This document shows, piece by piece, positions 22,301 to 28,502 of a stretch of DNA of 39,199 nt. The stretch lies in contig JADFZS010000045.1 in the NCBI GenBank assembly GCA_015232405.1, positions 1 through 39,199 on the forward strand. The letters are read 5' to 3'. The notes beneath the pieces are model-generated. The model was not told the origin of the DNA and ran no database searches. It saw only the letters and a list, made by a program, of their open reading frames with translations. How positions within the stretch are numbered: the first letter of the stretch is position 1; every line of letters starts with the position of its first letter. The position numbers and the translations under genes were made by a program. The DNA comes from Magnetococcales bacterium (GTDB taxonomy: Bacteria; Pseudomonadota; Magnetococcia; Magnetococcales; JADFYX01).

Positions 22301-25300
22301 GCAGCCTTACCAAAATCAAGGTAACTTCACTACCCGCTGATGGAACTTTGTTATTGAGCGGTACAGAGGTGACAGTCAACCAAGAGATAAACGCTGCCGA
22401 TATAAGCAACCTGACCTTTAACCCAACCGCCAACTGGAACGGTACTACGACATTCAACTACAACGCCAGTGATGGGGCTTTTTATGCTGATGCCGATGCT
22501 ACTGTTACCCTGACAGTTGCCGAGGTGAATGATGCACCAGTTCTAGAAGCTTATAACCCCCCCAAATTTAACCCTCCATTTACCATGAATGCCGAAAATG
22601 GTGACGTCGACCAACAACAGCCTGTTGTTGAAACACTTGCAGGGGGAGGGTTTGTCACTATCTGGACATCTTTTAATAAAGATGGTGATGAATATTATGG
22701 AATTTTTGGGCAACGATATGATGTAGCTGGCAATCCAGTTGGTGCTGAGTTTCATGTCAATACAACCACTGACTCATCTCAGAAAGCCCCTGATGTTGCA
22801 AGCTTAAGTGGTGGTGGTTTCGTTGTTACCTGGGAAGATAGTGAAAATGATGGCCACTGGTTGGGTACATATGCCCAACAATTCGACTCTGCCGGACAGC
22901 CAGTGGGTACAGAATTTCTTGTTAACAGCGTTACTGATAGTAACCAATACTCCCCAGCTGTAACTGGTCTTGCAGATGGAGGATATATCATAACCTGGGC
23001 ATCTTCTTCATCCCAGGTTGTAGGTACTGATATCATGGCTCAACGTTATGATGCCATTGGCAATGCTGTTGGTGGTGAAATAATTCTCAACTCCTCCACA
23101 GATGGACCACAGAACTACCCTGATATTACCTCTCTTCCTAACGGTGGTTTTGTTGCTGCATGGTCGAGTAGCAGTCCTGATGGCAACAAAATTATTTTTG
23201 CCCGTATATTTGACTCTTCGGGAAATGGCAGCCCCAACGATATAATGGTCAGTACCACCTTAGGTGAACTGTTCAATACCGATGTTTCGGTGGCCTCCTT
23301 TGATGATAACGGCTTCATAGTAGCTTGGGAGAGTTATGATGAAGCAAATTGTTGTGTTTTTACACAACGATTTGACAGTACTGGTGTAAAAATTGGTGGA
23401 GAGGTAAAATTACCCACTCAACCAGGGTATGATGAAAGAAACCCGGTAGTTAAAACCCTTAGTGACAATAAATATATGGTTGTTTGGAACAAGGGTGATG
23501 CAAGCTATGCAAACAATGTAATTGTTGGTCAGATGTATGATGCCAGTGGCGACAAAATTGGTGATGAGTTTACAACCGATCCCACCATATACGCCCAAAT
23601 GCAATCTGCTTCATTTGCTATAACCCCCGATGGTGATGGGTTTTTGGTGCTTGGTAATAGTCTAAACCATGATAGTGTGCACAACTATGGCATGACTTTC
23701 AGTGTTGGTCAAAATGTAACCTCCCATCCACCAATCAACTATATGGAGAATGACCCGGCCACAGTAATAGATGATGACATCCTTATTAGAGATGTGGAAG
23801 GCAATATTGAGAGTGCAACTATTTCCATAAGCAGCAATTATGTGAGTGGAGGCGATGTACTGGCATTCGTAAATACGGGAACAATTTCTGGCACATGGGA
23901 TGTATCAACTGGAACATTGACCCTTACAGGAAGTGACACCCCTACCAACTATCAGGCAGCTTTGGCTACAGTTACCTATCAAGATACCAGTACTGACCCG
24001 GTTGCAAGTGCAAAGATGGTAAATTTCAGAGTAAATGATGGAGAGTTTGATAGCAGAACGGTGACCCGTACCATTAATATTGTAACCCAAACAGAAACAA
24101 CTCAATCCGAAACAAATACTACAACCCCGACCCCTACACCAACTCCGACCCCTACACCAACTACGCCAACAACTACTACGCCAACAACGACTACCCCAAC
24201 AACGACTACCCCAACAACGACTACCCCAACAACGACTACCCCAACAACAACTACACCCACAGCAACTCCAACAAACACCGTATCACCATCGGTCAATAAC
24301 AGTGATACAGGTGTAAACAGCACACTAGATGGTGGTAGCAACAGCACAAATACTGTCACAACCCAGCCCACTATAAGCAATACTTCCAACACCACCACTG
24401 TTAGCAATAACCTATCGCCAACAGCCAACAGTTTCACAAGTAGTTTAAATAGTACTGGGAGTAACAGCGTTAGTACTGGAGACACAAGTGGTGGAGTTAC
24501 AGATAGTGGGATTAGCAGCTTTGGCAGCAACCTTGCTACAGGAGCTATTAGTTTAACAGGTGGCAGTGGAATTATTTCAAGCAATACTATTACCAGCAGT
24601 GGGACGGCTACGGGGTCCAATAATATTTTTTCTGGTAGCAGTGGTGGCAGCTTTGGAACAGCCACCACTAGCAATAATATCACCAGTGGTGTTTTGGGAG
24701 GAGGAACAGCACAAGGTGGAGCAACCAGCAACCAAACCACTACAACGAGTAGTGGTGTCAACAGTCAAATAAGCTCTCCTGGTGGTGCAACGGGAACAGC
24801 CGATACAGGTATTTCTCAACCTGTATCACCAAGCACAACAATTGGGGGAGATAGTTCCCCTGGTTCCACTATTGGTTCACAAAGTGGCCCAACGGCTCAA
24901 GATACTACATCTAGTAGCAGTGGTGGGTCCATTGATTCCAGTGGAGTAGGGGTTGTTGATAGTGGCCCAACAGCTCAAGATGTTACCTCAGGCGGCAGTG
25001 GTGGCCCCACTGATGTAGGTGCTGATAGTGGTACAACATCTCAAGATACTGCTTCTAGTAGTAGTGGAGTCCAAGGTGACGTTGGAGCTACTGCTAGCGA
25101 TGGTGGTGTACAAGGTGGGGAACCTGCACAGGAGGCTGCATCCAGCAATGATAGTGGTCCTGTTGATAGTACAGGGGCAGAAGCTCCTGGAGAGACAGGA
25201 GGTTCAGAGAGCCAAACTGGTGAAAATAGTGAAAATGAAGTTGAAAACAGCGAAGAGCTGTCCGGTACTGATGCAGAACAGGCCGAGTCAACAGATACCA

Positions 25301-25575
25301 CTAGCGAGGGAGAAGCAGGGGCGGCATCGGAACAGGCTGACGACACCCAAAGTGGCGAAGAAAGTACAGAAGAACAGAGTGAAGAAGAGGCAACAACTGA
25401 TAGCAGTGATCAACAAGCTGCAATTGGTAAATTACCGACTATCACCCCCTTTGACCTCAGTAAAGGTGTGAGTACCGCCTATATCAATTTTGTGGATCCA
25501 ACCGGATTCCAAACCAATTCGTTATCTCTAGTTGCGTCTTTAAAGGAAATATCCACAGTTAAGAACATAGTATGA
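13396..25575 (+). CDS. Giant LEPR-motif surface protein with DUF4347 domain, five predicted beta-propellers and Ig/cadherin-like repeats
   Basis: A 4059-residue protein. Residues 1-37 are basic and Thr/Asn-rich with no hydrophobic core, so no Sec signal is seen. LEPRVMFDGAG at 38-48 matches the N-terminal LEPR-type sorting motif of very large Gram-negative surface proteins. DUF4347 follows (about 95-260), with SHGDSG (H150) and IYGCDVA (C193). Next come five propeller blocks (about 276-665, 1160-1545, 1797-2175, 2428-2807, 3061-3440), each readable as seven blades of the pattern FxVN...DGGFVVTW...AQRFDxxGNxVGxE. Ig/cadherin-like modules lie between them (ATVIDDxIL...NYQAALATVTYQN; GTEDQTITF...NWNGTTTFNYNASDG). 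The C-terminus has Pro/Thr (3574-3625), Ser/Gly/Thr (to about 3918) and acidic (to about 4012) stretches. No RTX nonapeptides are seen and cysteine is very rare. Role by analogy: an adhesin or surface filament. The next gene overlaps its stop (ATGA), so the export genes are coupled to it. Confidence 0.92.
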   Translation: MKTTITKNSNVSKKTVSNQTLTNTKKAIHPTESLMLALEPRVMFDGAGFLPALDLAMDGNGHEQVDPSPSEKIITSSSPETFFLDPPAIQPKLKEIVFVDKNIKDYRSLLQNFADEAEIYLLNSQEDGVFQISSILEGKKDLSAVHILSHGDSGSLQLGSGTLSTDTLDNYADSLGDWSDALTKQADIMIYGCDVASGDEGEDFINRVATLTRADVAASDDKTGADNLGGDWELEFESGLIDQTTPLDSKQVHGFDGLLATPTVEADSTPTMGDRFLLGPNQISDWQNDSSITALEGGNFVVVWRSWDEPSDEQGGIFGRILDSSGNIVKDTFHINYWDLNDQSDPQVASLTGGGFIVTWTSYFSDGSYEGLRGQIFAANGDTIDDEFHVNYNTYWSQEASSVTGLADGGFFVTWDSDHNYDANGWDVIGQRFDANGYIVGDEVIINTTTVDNQFSSNVTSLSDGGYVVTWTGASQYTGGERDVFAQRFDAAGNAVGSELEVNFYEQGWQGYSSVAAFDDGGFVTTFTSPRDSDSWDIKARMYGDDGLPLAANEFTVNAATDRSTLDSIVRTLPDGRFVVFWYQSNTKTYDADLDEYTYGDYNIVGQLFDRSANKVGSEFIATTIMDDGAHIFDVAITSSSKAILTWSYASPDKYDAFGKTIDFSNMSNAQSTLNYIENSVPTIIDNNILVADSDGDNITSATISISSNYQGDQDILAFSDTTNITGSWNAGTGVLTLTGSDTTANYQAALRTVTYQNSSNNPSTLVRSVQFVVNDGATNSTPYTSTINVQAVNDAPTISTISISGLEDQNIGFSAVDFTSGFNDLDGSTLNKIKIISLPANATLFLSGTAITVDQEIALNDIDNIVFTPDANWNGTTTFDYNASDGTLYADSSELVTLSVADVNEVPVLGTTASLPITFTQNDSPAIIDDEIFVTDADSNIQSATISITVNYENGGDILAFTNTATITGTWDAATGSLSLVGSDTSANYQAALAAVTFQNTSLNPVTNPRTVSFVVNDGTDDSGTTTRTINVLEFNAPPTLSSVTITGTEDQDVLFVAADFTSQYNDSEGVSLDKIKVTSLPANGTLLLNGTAVTVNQEINAADISNMTFTPNPDWNGTTTFAYNASDGALYADSDATVTISIAAVSETAILEAYNPPEFDTPFLLNSNFTEGVQEQAVVTNLTGGGFVSIWTSYDQGDDPDAGLRGQIFDADGNVLGSEFQVNSSKASNQSTPAVASMTDGGFVVAWQRETSSSSMQRIFLQRFDSDGQPVGSLDNRIVADTSNSTIQADNPTITGLANGGYVVSWHSTEKVDGFDIIAKLYDANNDVVGGEFVINNTTAGDQQNPKITSLADGGFVVTWSGQGSGSDYNVYAQKYDSLGNRVGSELTVNTTANTLNNTDVAVDGFADGSFVVVWENQVGSEINVLSQRFDANGVTVGSETMVSTPATGENVNPTVTTFANGRYMVTWSTDQGGGKYVIASQMHDSIGNKIGDQLIANSPGTSNSYTPSVAISSSGQGMITWSDNIGWIKDNFALKFTVPQNYSTHLPITFTEYDPATVIDDKILIVDVDNSNMQSATISISSNYENGGDILAFTDTANISGTWDASTGTLTLNGSDTIANYQLALASVTFQNSNTNPSINPRTISFTVNDGESDSSAFIRTINVVEYNDPPTVLAISIAGTEDQTITFGLSDFSDQFSDLEGSSLAKIKVTSLPANGTLRLSGTGVILNQEIDAADISNLTFNPTANWNGTTTFNYNASDGVIYADADATVTLTVAGVNDAPVLEAYNPPEFNTPFVINADHVDGSQKQPIVETLAGGGFVTIWTSESQDGDESYGIFGQRYDVAGNLVGAEFHVNTTTTSSQEAPDVASLSDGGFVVTWQDDGNDGNWSGTYAQQFDSTGQPVGTEFLVNSYTDKHQSSPAVTGLVDGGYVITWTSTGQVDATDIFAQRYDASGNAVGGEIMLNTTTYGYQSYPDITSLPNGGFVAVWSDTSFDNNKFVYARIFDSYGNANYRDLVVNTTLGNPTNIDVSVASFDDNSFIVAWESYDGDKWSVFTQRFDGTGTKIGGEVKIPNLMGYDERNPAVKTLGDNKYMVVWSKGDESYVNNVIVGQLYDANGNTIGGEFATDPTIYVQPQSASFAITPNGDGFLVLGNGLNYDDVHNYGMTFSVGQSVTSHPPINYMERDPATVIDDEILLRDVDGNIESATISISSSYESGADILAFTDTGTITGTWDAATGTLTLTGSDTPANYQAALATVTYQNTSSNPGTNAKTISFKVNDGTVDSGNVTRTINIIEYNDPPMVSAISIAGTEDQTITFAATDFTDQFSDLEASSLAKIKVTSLPANGSLLLSGTNVTVNQEINAADIANLSFVPNANWHGETTFNYNANDGTFYADSDATVTLTIASVNDAPVLEVISPPEFGDQFIVNSNYTQGNQEQVVVEHLVGGGFVAIWDAADAGSNGRGLYGQMYDVSGNPIDSEFQVNTTAVPDKPTVASMTDGGFVVSWIDVQAEGDHYGVFAQKYDASAQPVGSWFSVNTYTTNAQSDPTVTSLDDGGFFISWESTSQVDNIDIIGQRFSANRSKIGDEIIINTTTAGVQNNPEITTLADGNLVVTWSGVDNGTDYNIYAQKLDPSGNKIGSEMLVNTTVGGAGSTHLSVDAFADGGFVIAWDSIVTYENVDIYSQRYDTDGNKLGSETLVQEPSFTGRAVMPVVKTLDDGSYAVFWTSDIINESKHFIAGQLFDATGNKIGGEFIADSRDSFYFQSLSVAISPAGEGFLSWSWSESGSTDRDNYGVTFNINQGTTSSPTLVYTEDDPATIIDENIHIMDVDNSNIEGATISISANYESGADILAFTDTANISGTWDSTTGTLTLTGSDTVTNYKAALASVTYQNIKTNPVINPRTVNFIVNDGSNDSGSVTRTINVVEYNDPPTVSAISISGTEDQPITFAASDFTDQFSDLEASSLTKIKVTSLPADGTLLLSGTEVTVNQEINAADISNLTFNPTANWNGTTTFNYNASDGAFYADADATVTLTVAEVNDAPVLEAYNPPKFNPPFTMNAENGDVDQQQPVVETLAGGGFVTIWTSFNKDGDEYYGIFGQRYDVAGNPVGAEFHVNTTTDSSQKAPDVASLSGGGFVVTWEDSENDGHWLGTYAQQFDSAGQPVGTEFLVNSVTDSNQYSPAVTGLADGGYIITWASSSSQVVGTDIMAQRYDAIGNAVGGEIILNSSTDGPQNYPDITSLPNGGFVAAWSSSSPDGNKIIFARIFDSSGNGSPNDIMVSTTLGELFNTDVSVASFDDNGFIVAWESYDEANCCVFTQRFDSTGVKIGGEVKLPTQPGYDERNPVVKTLSDNKYMVVWNKGDASYANNVIVGQMYDASGDKIGDEFTTDPTIYAQMQSASFAITPDGDGFLVLGNSLNHDSVHNYGMTFSVGQNVTSHPPINYMENDPATVIDDDILIRDVEGNIESATISISSNYVSGGDVLAFVNTGTISGTWDVSTGTLTLTGSDTPTNYQAALATVTYQDTSTDPVASAKMVNFRVNDGEFDSRTVTRTINIVTQTETTQSETNTTTPTPTPTPTPTPTTPTTTTPTTTTPTTTTPTTTTPTTTTPTTTTPTATPTNTVSPSVNNSDTGVNSTLDGGSNSTNTVTTQPTISNTSNTTTVSNNLSPTANSFTSSLNSTGSNSVSTGDTSGGVTDSGISSFGSNLATGAISLTGGSGIISSNTITSSGTATGSNNIFSGSSGGSFGTATTSNNITSGVLGGGTAQGGATSNQTTTTSSGVNSQISSPGGATGTADTGISQPVSPSTTIGGDSSPGSTIGSQSGPTAQDTTSSSSGGSIDSSGVGVVDSGPTAQDVTSGGSGGPTDVGADSGTTSQDTASSSSGVQGDVGATASDGGVQGGEPAQEAASSNDSGPVDSTGAEAPGETGGSESQTGENSENEVENSEELSGTDAEQAESTDTTSEGEAGAASEQADDTQSGEESTEEQSEEEATTDSSDQQAAIGKLPTITPFDLSKGVSTAYINFVDPTGFQTNSLSLVASLKEISTVKNIV
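16855..24090 (+). repeat. About 1.9-kb tandem super-repeats inside the giant gene
   Basis: The phrase E(A/V)xxPPxF at the start of each unit falls at 16855, 18757, 20650 and 22546, giving periods of 1902, 1893 and 1896 bases (about 632 residues). Each unit is one seven-blade propeller block plus two Ig/cadherin-like modules; the last unit ends after a single module near 24090. A diverged first unit occupies about 14221-16850. Units starting at 18757 and 22546 are closest to each other (for example the GTTGCAAGCTTAAGTG stretch at about 19006 and about 22795), and units at 16855 and 20650 are likewise the more similar pair. A two-unit block of about 3.78 kb therefore seems to have duplicated. 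Confidence 0.85.
24166..24255 (+). repeat. 15-bp tandem repeat encoding a (PTTTT)n stalk
   Basis: Six consecutive 15-base units encode Pro-Thr-Thr-Thr-Thr. The four at 24181-24240 are identical (CCAACAACGACTACC); the flanking units at 24166 and 24241 differ by a few bases. A Pro-Thr dipeptide run precedes it (about 24124-24165). As the unit is a multiple of three, slippage changes stalk length without shifting frame. Pro/Thr runs are typical extended, possibly glycosylated, linkers in surface proteins. Confidence 0.9.
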
Positions 25576-27689
25576 TAATAATCAATAAACAAACCGGATG
25601 GCTAAAGAGGCCATTTATATGGTACAGCCATGTCTGCATATTTATGGCATTTATACTAACAGGATGTTCCATATCCCCAACTCCCATCACTCTTGAGGAA
25701 AAAAAGAGGTTGATGGCTGCTGACCAAAAACTTCTCTTTGAAAATCAGGAGTTGCCAAAAAGCTCCATTACCATACATGAAGCCATGGCCCGGGCTATCA
25801 AGTATAATATGGAACATCGCCTAAAAGTTATGGAATCGGCCCTATCACAAAAACAGCTTGATATATCCAACTTGGCGATGTTACCCAGTTTGACCACAAC
25901 TGGTACTTACAAAAACCGAAGCAACAGTACCGCATCAACTTCTGAAAGTTCCACGGCATCTTCAATTTCCACCGACAAATATGGAACCACCTCTGATCTG
26001 ACCCTCAGTTGGAATATTTTGGATTTTGGAGTGAGTTATTATCAAGCAAAACAGGATGCCGACCGTATTTTAATCGCCGAGCAAAGACGCCGTAAGGTTT
26101 TGCATAATTTGATGCGGGATGTGCGCTACGCTTTTTGGAAAGCCTATAGTGCGCAAAACCTGGAGCCATATATCAAAAGAATTTTAAAAGATACAAAAGA
26201 TGCTCTTGTACTTGCCAATCAGGCAGAAAAAGAGGGGCTGCCGTCTCATGTCGAGGCTCTGCAATATCAACGGATGTTGCTGGAAACCCTGCGCCAGATG
26301 CAAAATCTACAGAGAGAACTGGTGCTTGCCAGGGCCGAATTGGCAAAATTGATGAATATAGCTCCAGTCACACCTTTCACACTATTTGCTGGCAATAACG
26401 ATTTACAAAAAATTCCTCGCTTGAACATTCCTGTGCAACAGATGGAGCAGATAGCTCTTATGAATCTTCCTGAGTTATGGGAAGAGAATTACCAGAACAG
26501 AATAAGTGTGGCTGAGACAAAAAAAGCCATCGCCAGCCTGCTTCCAGGTTTATCAATCAACACTGCCTGGAATTCCGACAGCAACTCCTATCTGGTTAAC
26601 CAAAACTGGCTATCGGTCAACTCCTCGATAACCTGGAATCTGATGAACATTTTTAGTGGCAAAAAAAAATTGCAACTTGCCAAGGCTCAAGAGTCAATTG
26701 CCCAGGCTAGAAGACTGTCCCTTAGTATGGCAGCTCTGAGTCAAGTTCACACAGCATATCAAAACTATAGATTGTTGATTAACCAGATGGAGCAAGTGAG
26801 AAAACTCGACAACATCGACAGACGTTTACACAAACATACGATCAACAAGCAGCAAAGCAACCTGTTGGGAAGGTTGGAAAGGATCCAAAGTGCGGTACAG
26901 GCATTAACTACACGGGTACAAAAAAATCAAACTTATGCCGAGCTGCAAAATGCTTTTGGTATGATCAATTTTTCCCTTGGTATGGACCCATTGCCACCAA
27001 AAGCCCATGTCTATGAACTAGAAGGGCTTACCAATGCGATAGCCATAGCGTCAAACAGATGGGAGAGCGGGTATTTTGTTCCGGCTTCTAGTTTACTGCC
27101 TAACGAAAAACCTGGTGTAGAAACAATAGACCACATACCACCTTTAAAAGCTCTTAAACCCATTGTTTTAGTCCATCAAGCTCCCCCAGTGGCAAATGGT
27201 TACACTAAATTTATCAATGCCTCAAAAACAGAGTTTGAAAAACCGCTGTTGAGTTATCCGTTACCCCATAAGGAAAAAAATGGTAACAAAAAAAAGGAAA
27301 CAATAAATAGAGTAAAAGATAGAATCATGGAGTGGGCAGCGGCTTGGTCAACTCGAAATGTTAAACAGTATCTTGATTTCTACTCCAATGAGTTCCTGTT
27401 ACCCAAAGCATATACTGACCGTTCCCAATGGGAAAAACAGCGCAGTCACACCATTACCAAAGCCAACCTGATATGGATTAAACTTGATAATATTCAGGTA
27501 AACATGTTGAACCCTGATATGGCTCAAACCACATTCAGCCAACTCTACACATCCCCAGGTTTTCACTCCATAGTTGATAAAACTCTTTTGCTGGTTTTGG
27601 AAGAGGGAGGCTGGAATATAGTTTGGGAGTGTACGAAGGGCTGTAATGTCCAAAAAGCCATAGAAAAAATGACTGTCAATGATAGTTGA
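25572..27689 (+). CDS. TolC-family outer-membrane lipoprotein with C-terminal NTF2/Cds6-like domain
   Basis: A 705-residue protein. The N-terminus has a hydrophobic segment ending in the lipobox LTGC (C32), so it should be a lipid-anchored outer-membrane channel component. Residues about 60-475 have the two-fold alpha-helical hairpin layout of outer-membrane efflux proteins (IxxAxxxAIKYN..., LSWNILDFGVSYYQAK, ITWNLMNIFSGKKKLQLAKA). A linker of about 100 residues leads to an extra domain (about 580-695; MEWAAAWSTRNVKQYLDFYS...LVLEEGGWNIVWE) that resembles the NTF2/SnoaL-like domain found next to some L,D-transpeptidases (Cds6 type). Ordinary TolC proteins are about 450-490 residues, so this is a fusion. 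Start ATG 25572 overlaps the giant gene's stop codon by four bases. Likely role: outer-membrane exit pore for the giant protein. The extra domain may bind peptidoglycan or substrate (inference). Confidence 0.87.
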   Translation: MIIINKQTGWLKRPFIWYSHVCIFMAFILTGCSISPTPITLEEKKRLMAADQKLLFENQELPKSSITIHEAMARAIKYNMEHRLKVMESALSQKQLDISNLAMLPSLTTTGTYKNRSNSTASTSESSTASSISTDKYGTTSDLTLSWNILDFGVSYYQAKQDADRILIAEQRRRKVLHNLMRDVRYAFWKAYSAQNLEPYIKRILKDTKDALVLANQAEKEGLPSHVEALQYQRMLLETLRQMQNLQRELVLARAELAKLMNIAPVTPFTLFAGNNDLQKIPRLNIPVQQMEQIALMNLPELWEENYQNRISVAETKKAIASLLPGLSINTAWNSDSNSYLVNQNWLSVNSSITWNLMNIFSGKKKLQLAKAQESIAQARRLSLSMAALSQVHTAYQNYRLLINQMEQVRKLDNIDRRLHKHTINKQQSNLLGRLERIQSAVQALTTRVQKNQTYAELQNAFGMINFSLGMDPLPPKAHVYELEGLTNAIAIASNRWESGYFVPASSLLPNEKPGVETIDHIPPLKALKPIVLVHQAPPVANGYTKFINASKTEFEKPLLSYPLPHKEKNGNKKKETINRVKDRIMEWAAAWSTRNVKQYLDFYSNEFLLPKAYTDRSQWEKQRSHTITKANLIWIKLDNIQVNMLNPDMAQTTFSQLYTSPGFHSIVDKTLLLVLEEGGWNIVWECTKGCNVQKAIEKMTVNDS

Positions 27690-27731
27690 TTGTTTGTTTC
27701 CATGCTGGTTAGGTGAAAAGAGAGATAGCAT

Positions 27732-28502
27732 ATGCTACCCAATAAAAAAAAGTATTTTAAAAATGCAGCAACATCAGCACTTTTATTTTCTCTTCTGCCA
27801 GCTATTGTTTGGGCAACTACCCAAGAAACTTTTACCGAGATTCAACACCAGATCCGGGCGCAGTTGACCCAACCCACCCAAGCGGTTCTTGCCGCAGGAA
27901 TGACTGGCAAAATAACAACAGTTACCTATTTAGAGGGAGAGAGGTTTAATAAAGGTGAAAAGCTATTTGAATTTGAGTGTAACGAACAGTTAGCAAGGCT
28001 AAAAAAAGCCAGAGCCGGACTTTCCATAGATAGCCGTCAATACCAAGCAAATTTAAGACTATTGAAACTTCAATCAATAGGCCGTCATGAGGTTGATATA
28101 GCAAAGGCCCGCATGGTCAAAGCCCAGGCAGAGGTTGAGTATCAGCGAGCCAGAAAAAATAAATGTGTCATCGCCGCTCCATTTTCTGGAACTGTCAGTG
28201 AGATGCAGGTCCATGAACATGAGTATGTCTCAGAAGGTGATCCTCTTACCAAGATAATTGGTAACGGCAACCTTGAGGTGGAACTAATAGTTCCGTCTAT
28301 TTGGTTGCAATGGATAAAACCGGGGGTTAAGCTCAACATACATATAGATGAAATGGATCAAGATTATACTGCCGAGGTCTCTGTGCTTGGTGCAGAGATA
28401 AATCCTGTTAGCCAATCCTTGAAAATTGTAGCAAAAATAGTCGGGGATTACCCTGAACTTCTACCGGGAATGAGTGGCAATGTTACCTTCCCACAACAGT
28501 GA
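27732..28502 (+). CDS. Periplasmic HlyD/RND-type adaptor, small and signal-peptide-bearing
   Basis: A 256-residue adaptor. The N-terminus (KKK, a hydrophobic run, then VWA at 26-28) is a cleavable Sec signal, so the mature protein is periplasmic and not membrane-anchored. The split biotinyl-lipoyl domain is visible as AAGMTGKITTVTYLEGERFNKGEKLFEFE (about 54-82; quoted only as a pattern) and CVIAAPFSGTVSEMQV (about 146-161), separated by a short helical hairpin (about 85-140). A beta-barrel domain completes it (about 175-256). It is shorter than usual adaptors (about 350-400 residues) and lacks a full membrane-proximal domain. The ATG lies 42 bases after the TolC-like gene with an AGAGAG purine stretch upstream. 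It probably bridges the TolC-like pore to the two membrane-bound HlyD-type proteins encoded next. The last 23 bases overlap the following gene. Confidence 0.85.
   Translation: MLPNKKKYFKNAATSALLFSLLPAIVWATTQETFTEIQHQIRAQLTQPTQAVLAAGMTGKITTVTYLEGERFNKGEKLFEFECNEQLARLKKARAGLSIDSRQYQANLRLLKLQSIGRHEVDIAKARMVKAQAEVEYQRARKNKCVIAAPFSGTVSEMQVHEHEYVSEGDPLTKIIGNGNLEVELIVPSIWLQWIKPGVKLNIHIDEMDQDYTAEVSVLGAEINPVSQSLKIVAKIVGDYPELLPGMSGNVTFPQQ

Noticed and set aside
24166-24255. Short regular repeats considered as a CRISPR array
   Set aside because: Units are 15 bases with no spacers, in frame with and coding within the giant gene.
24102-24761. Long minus-strand open frame of Val/Leu/Pro-rich sequence
   Set aside because: It is the shadow of the Pro/Thr and Ser/Gly repeats of the giant gene; the composition is purely a product of the repeat codons.
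13396-25575. Giant protein considered as a LapA/RTX type I substrate
   Set aside because: No GGxGxDxLx nonapeptides, no ABC exporter gene, and no LapD/LapG-type genes nearby.
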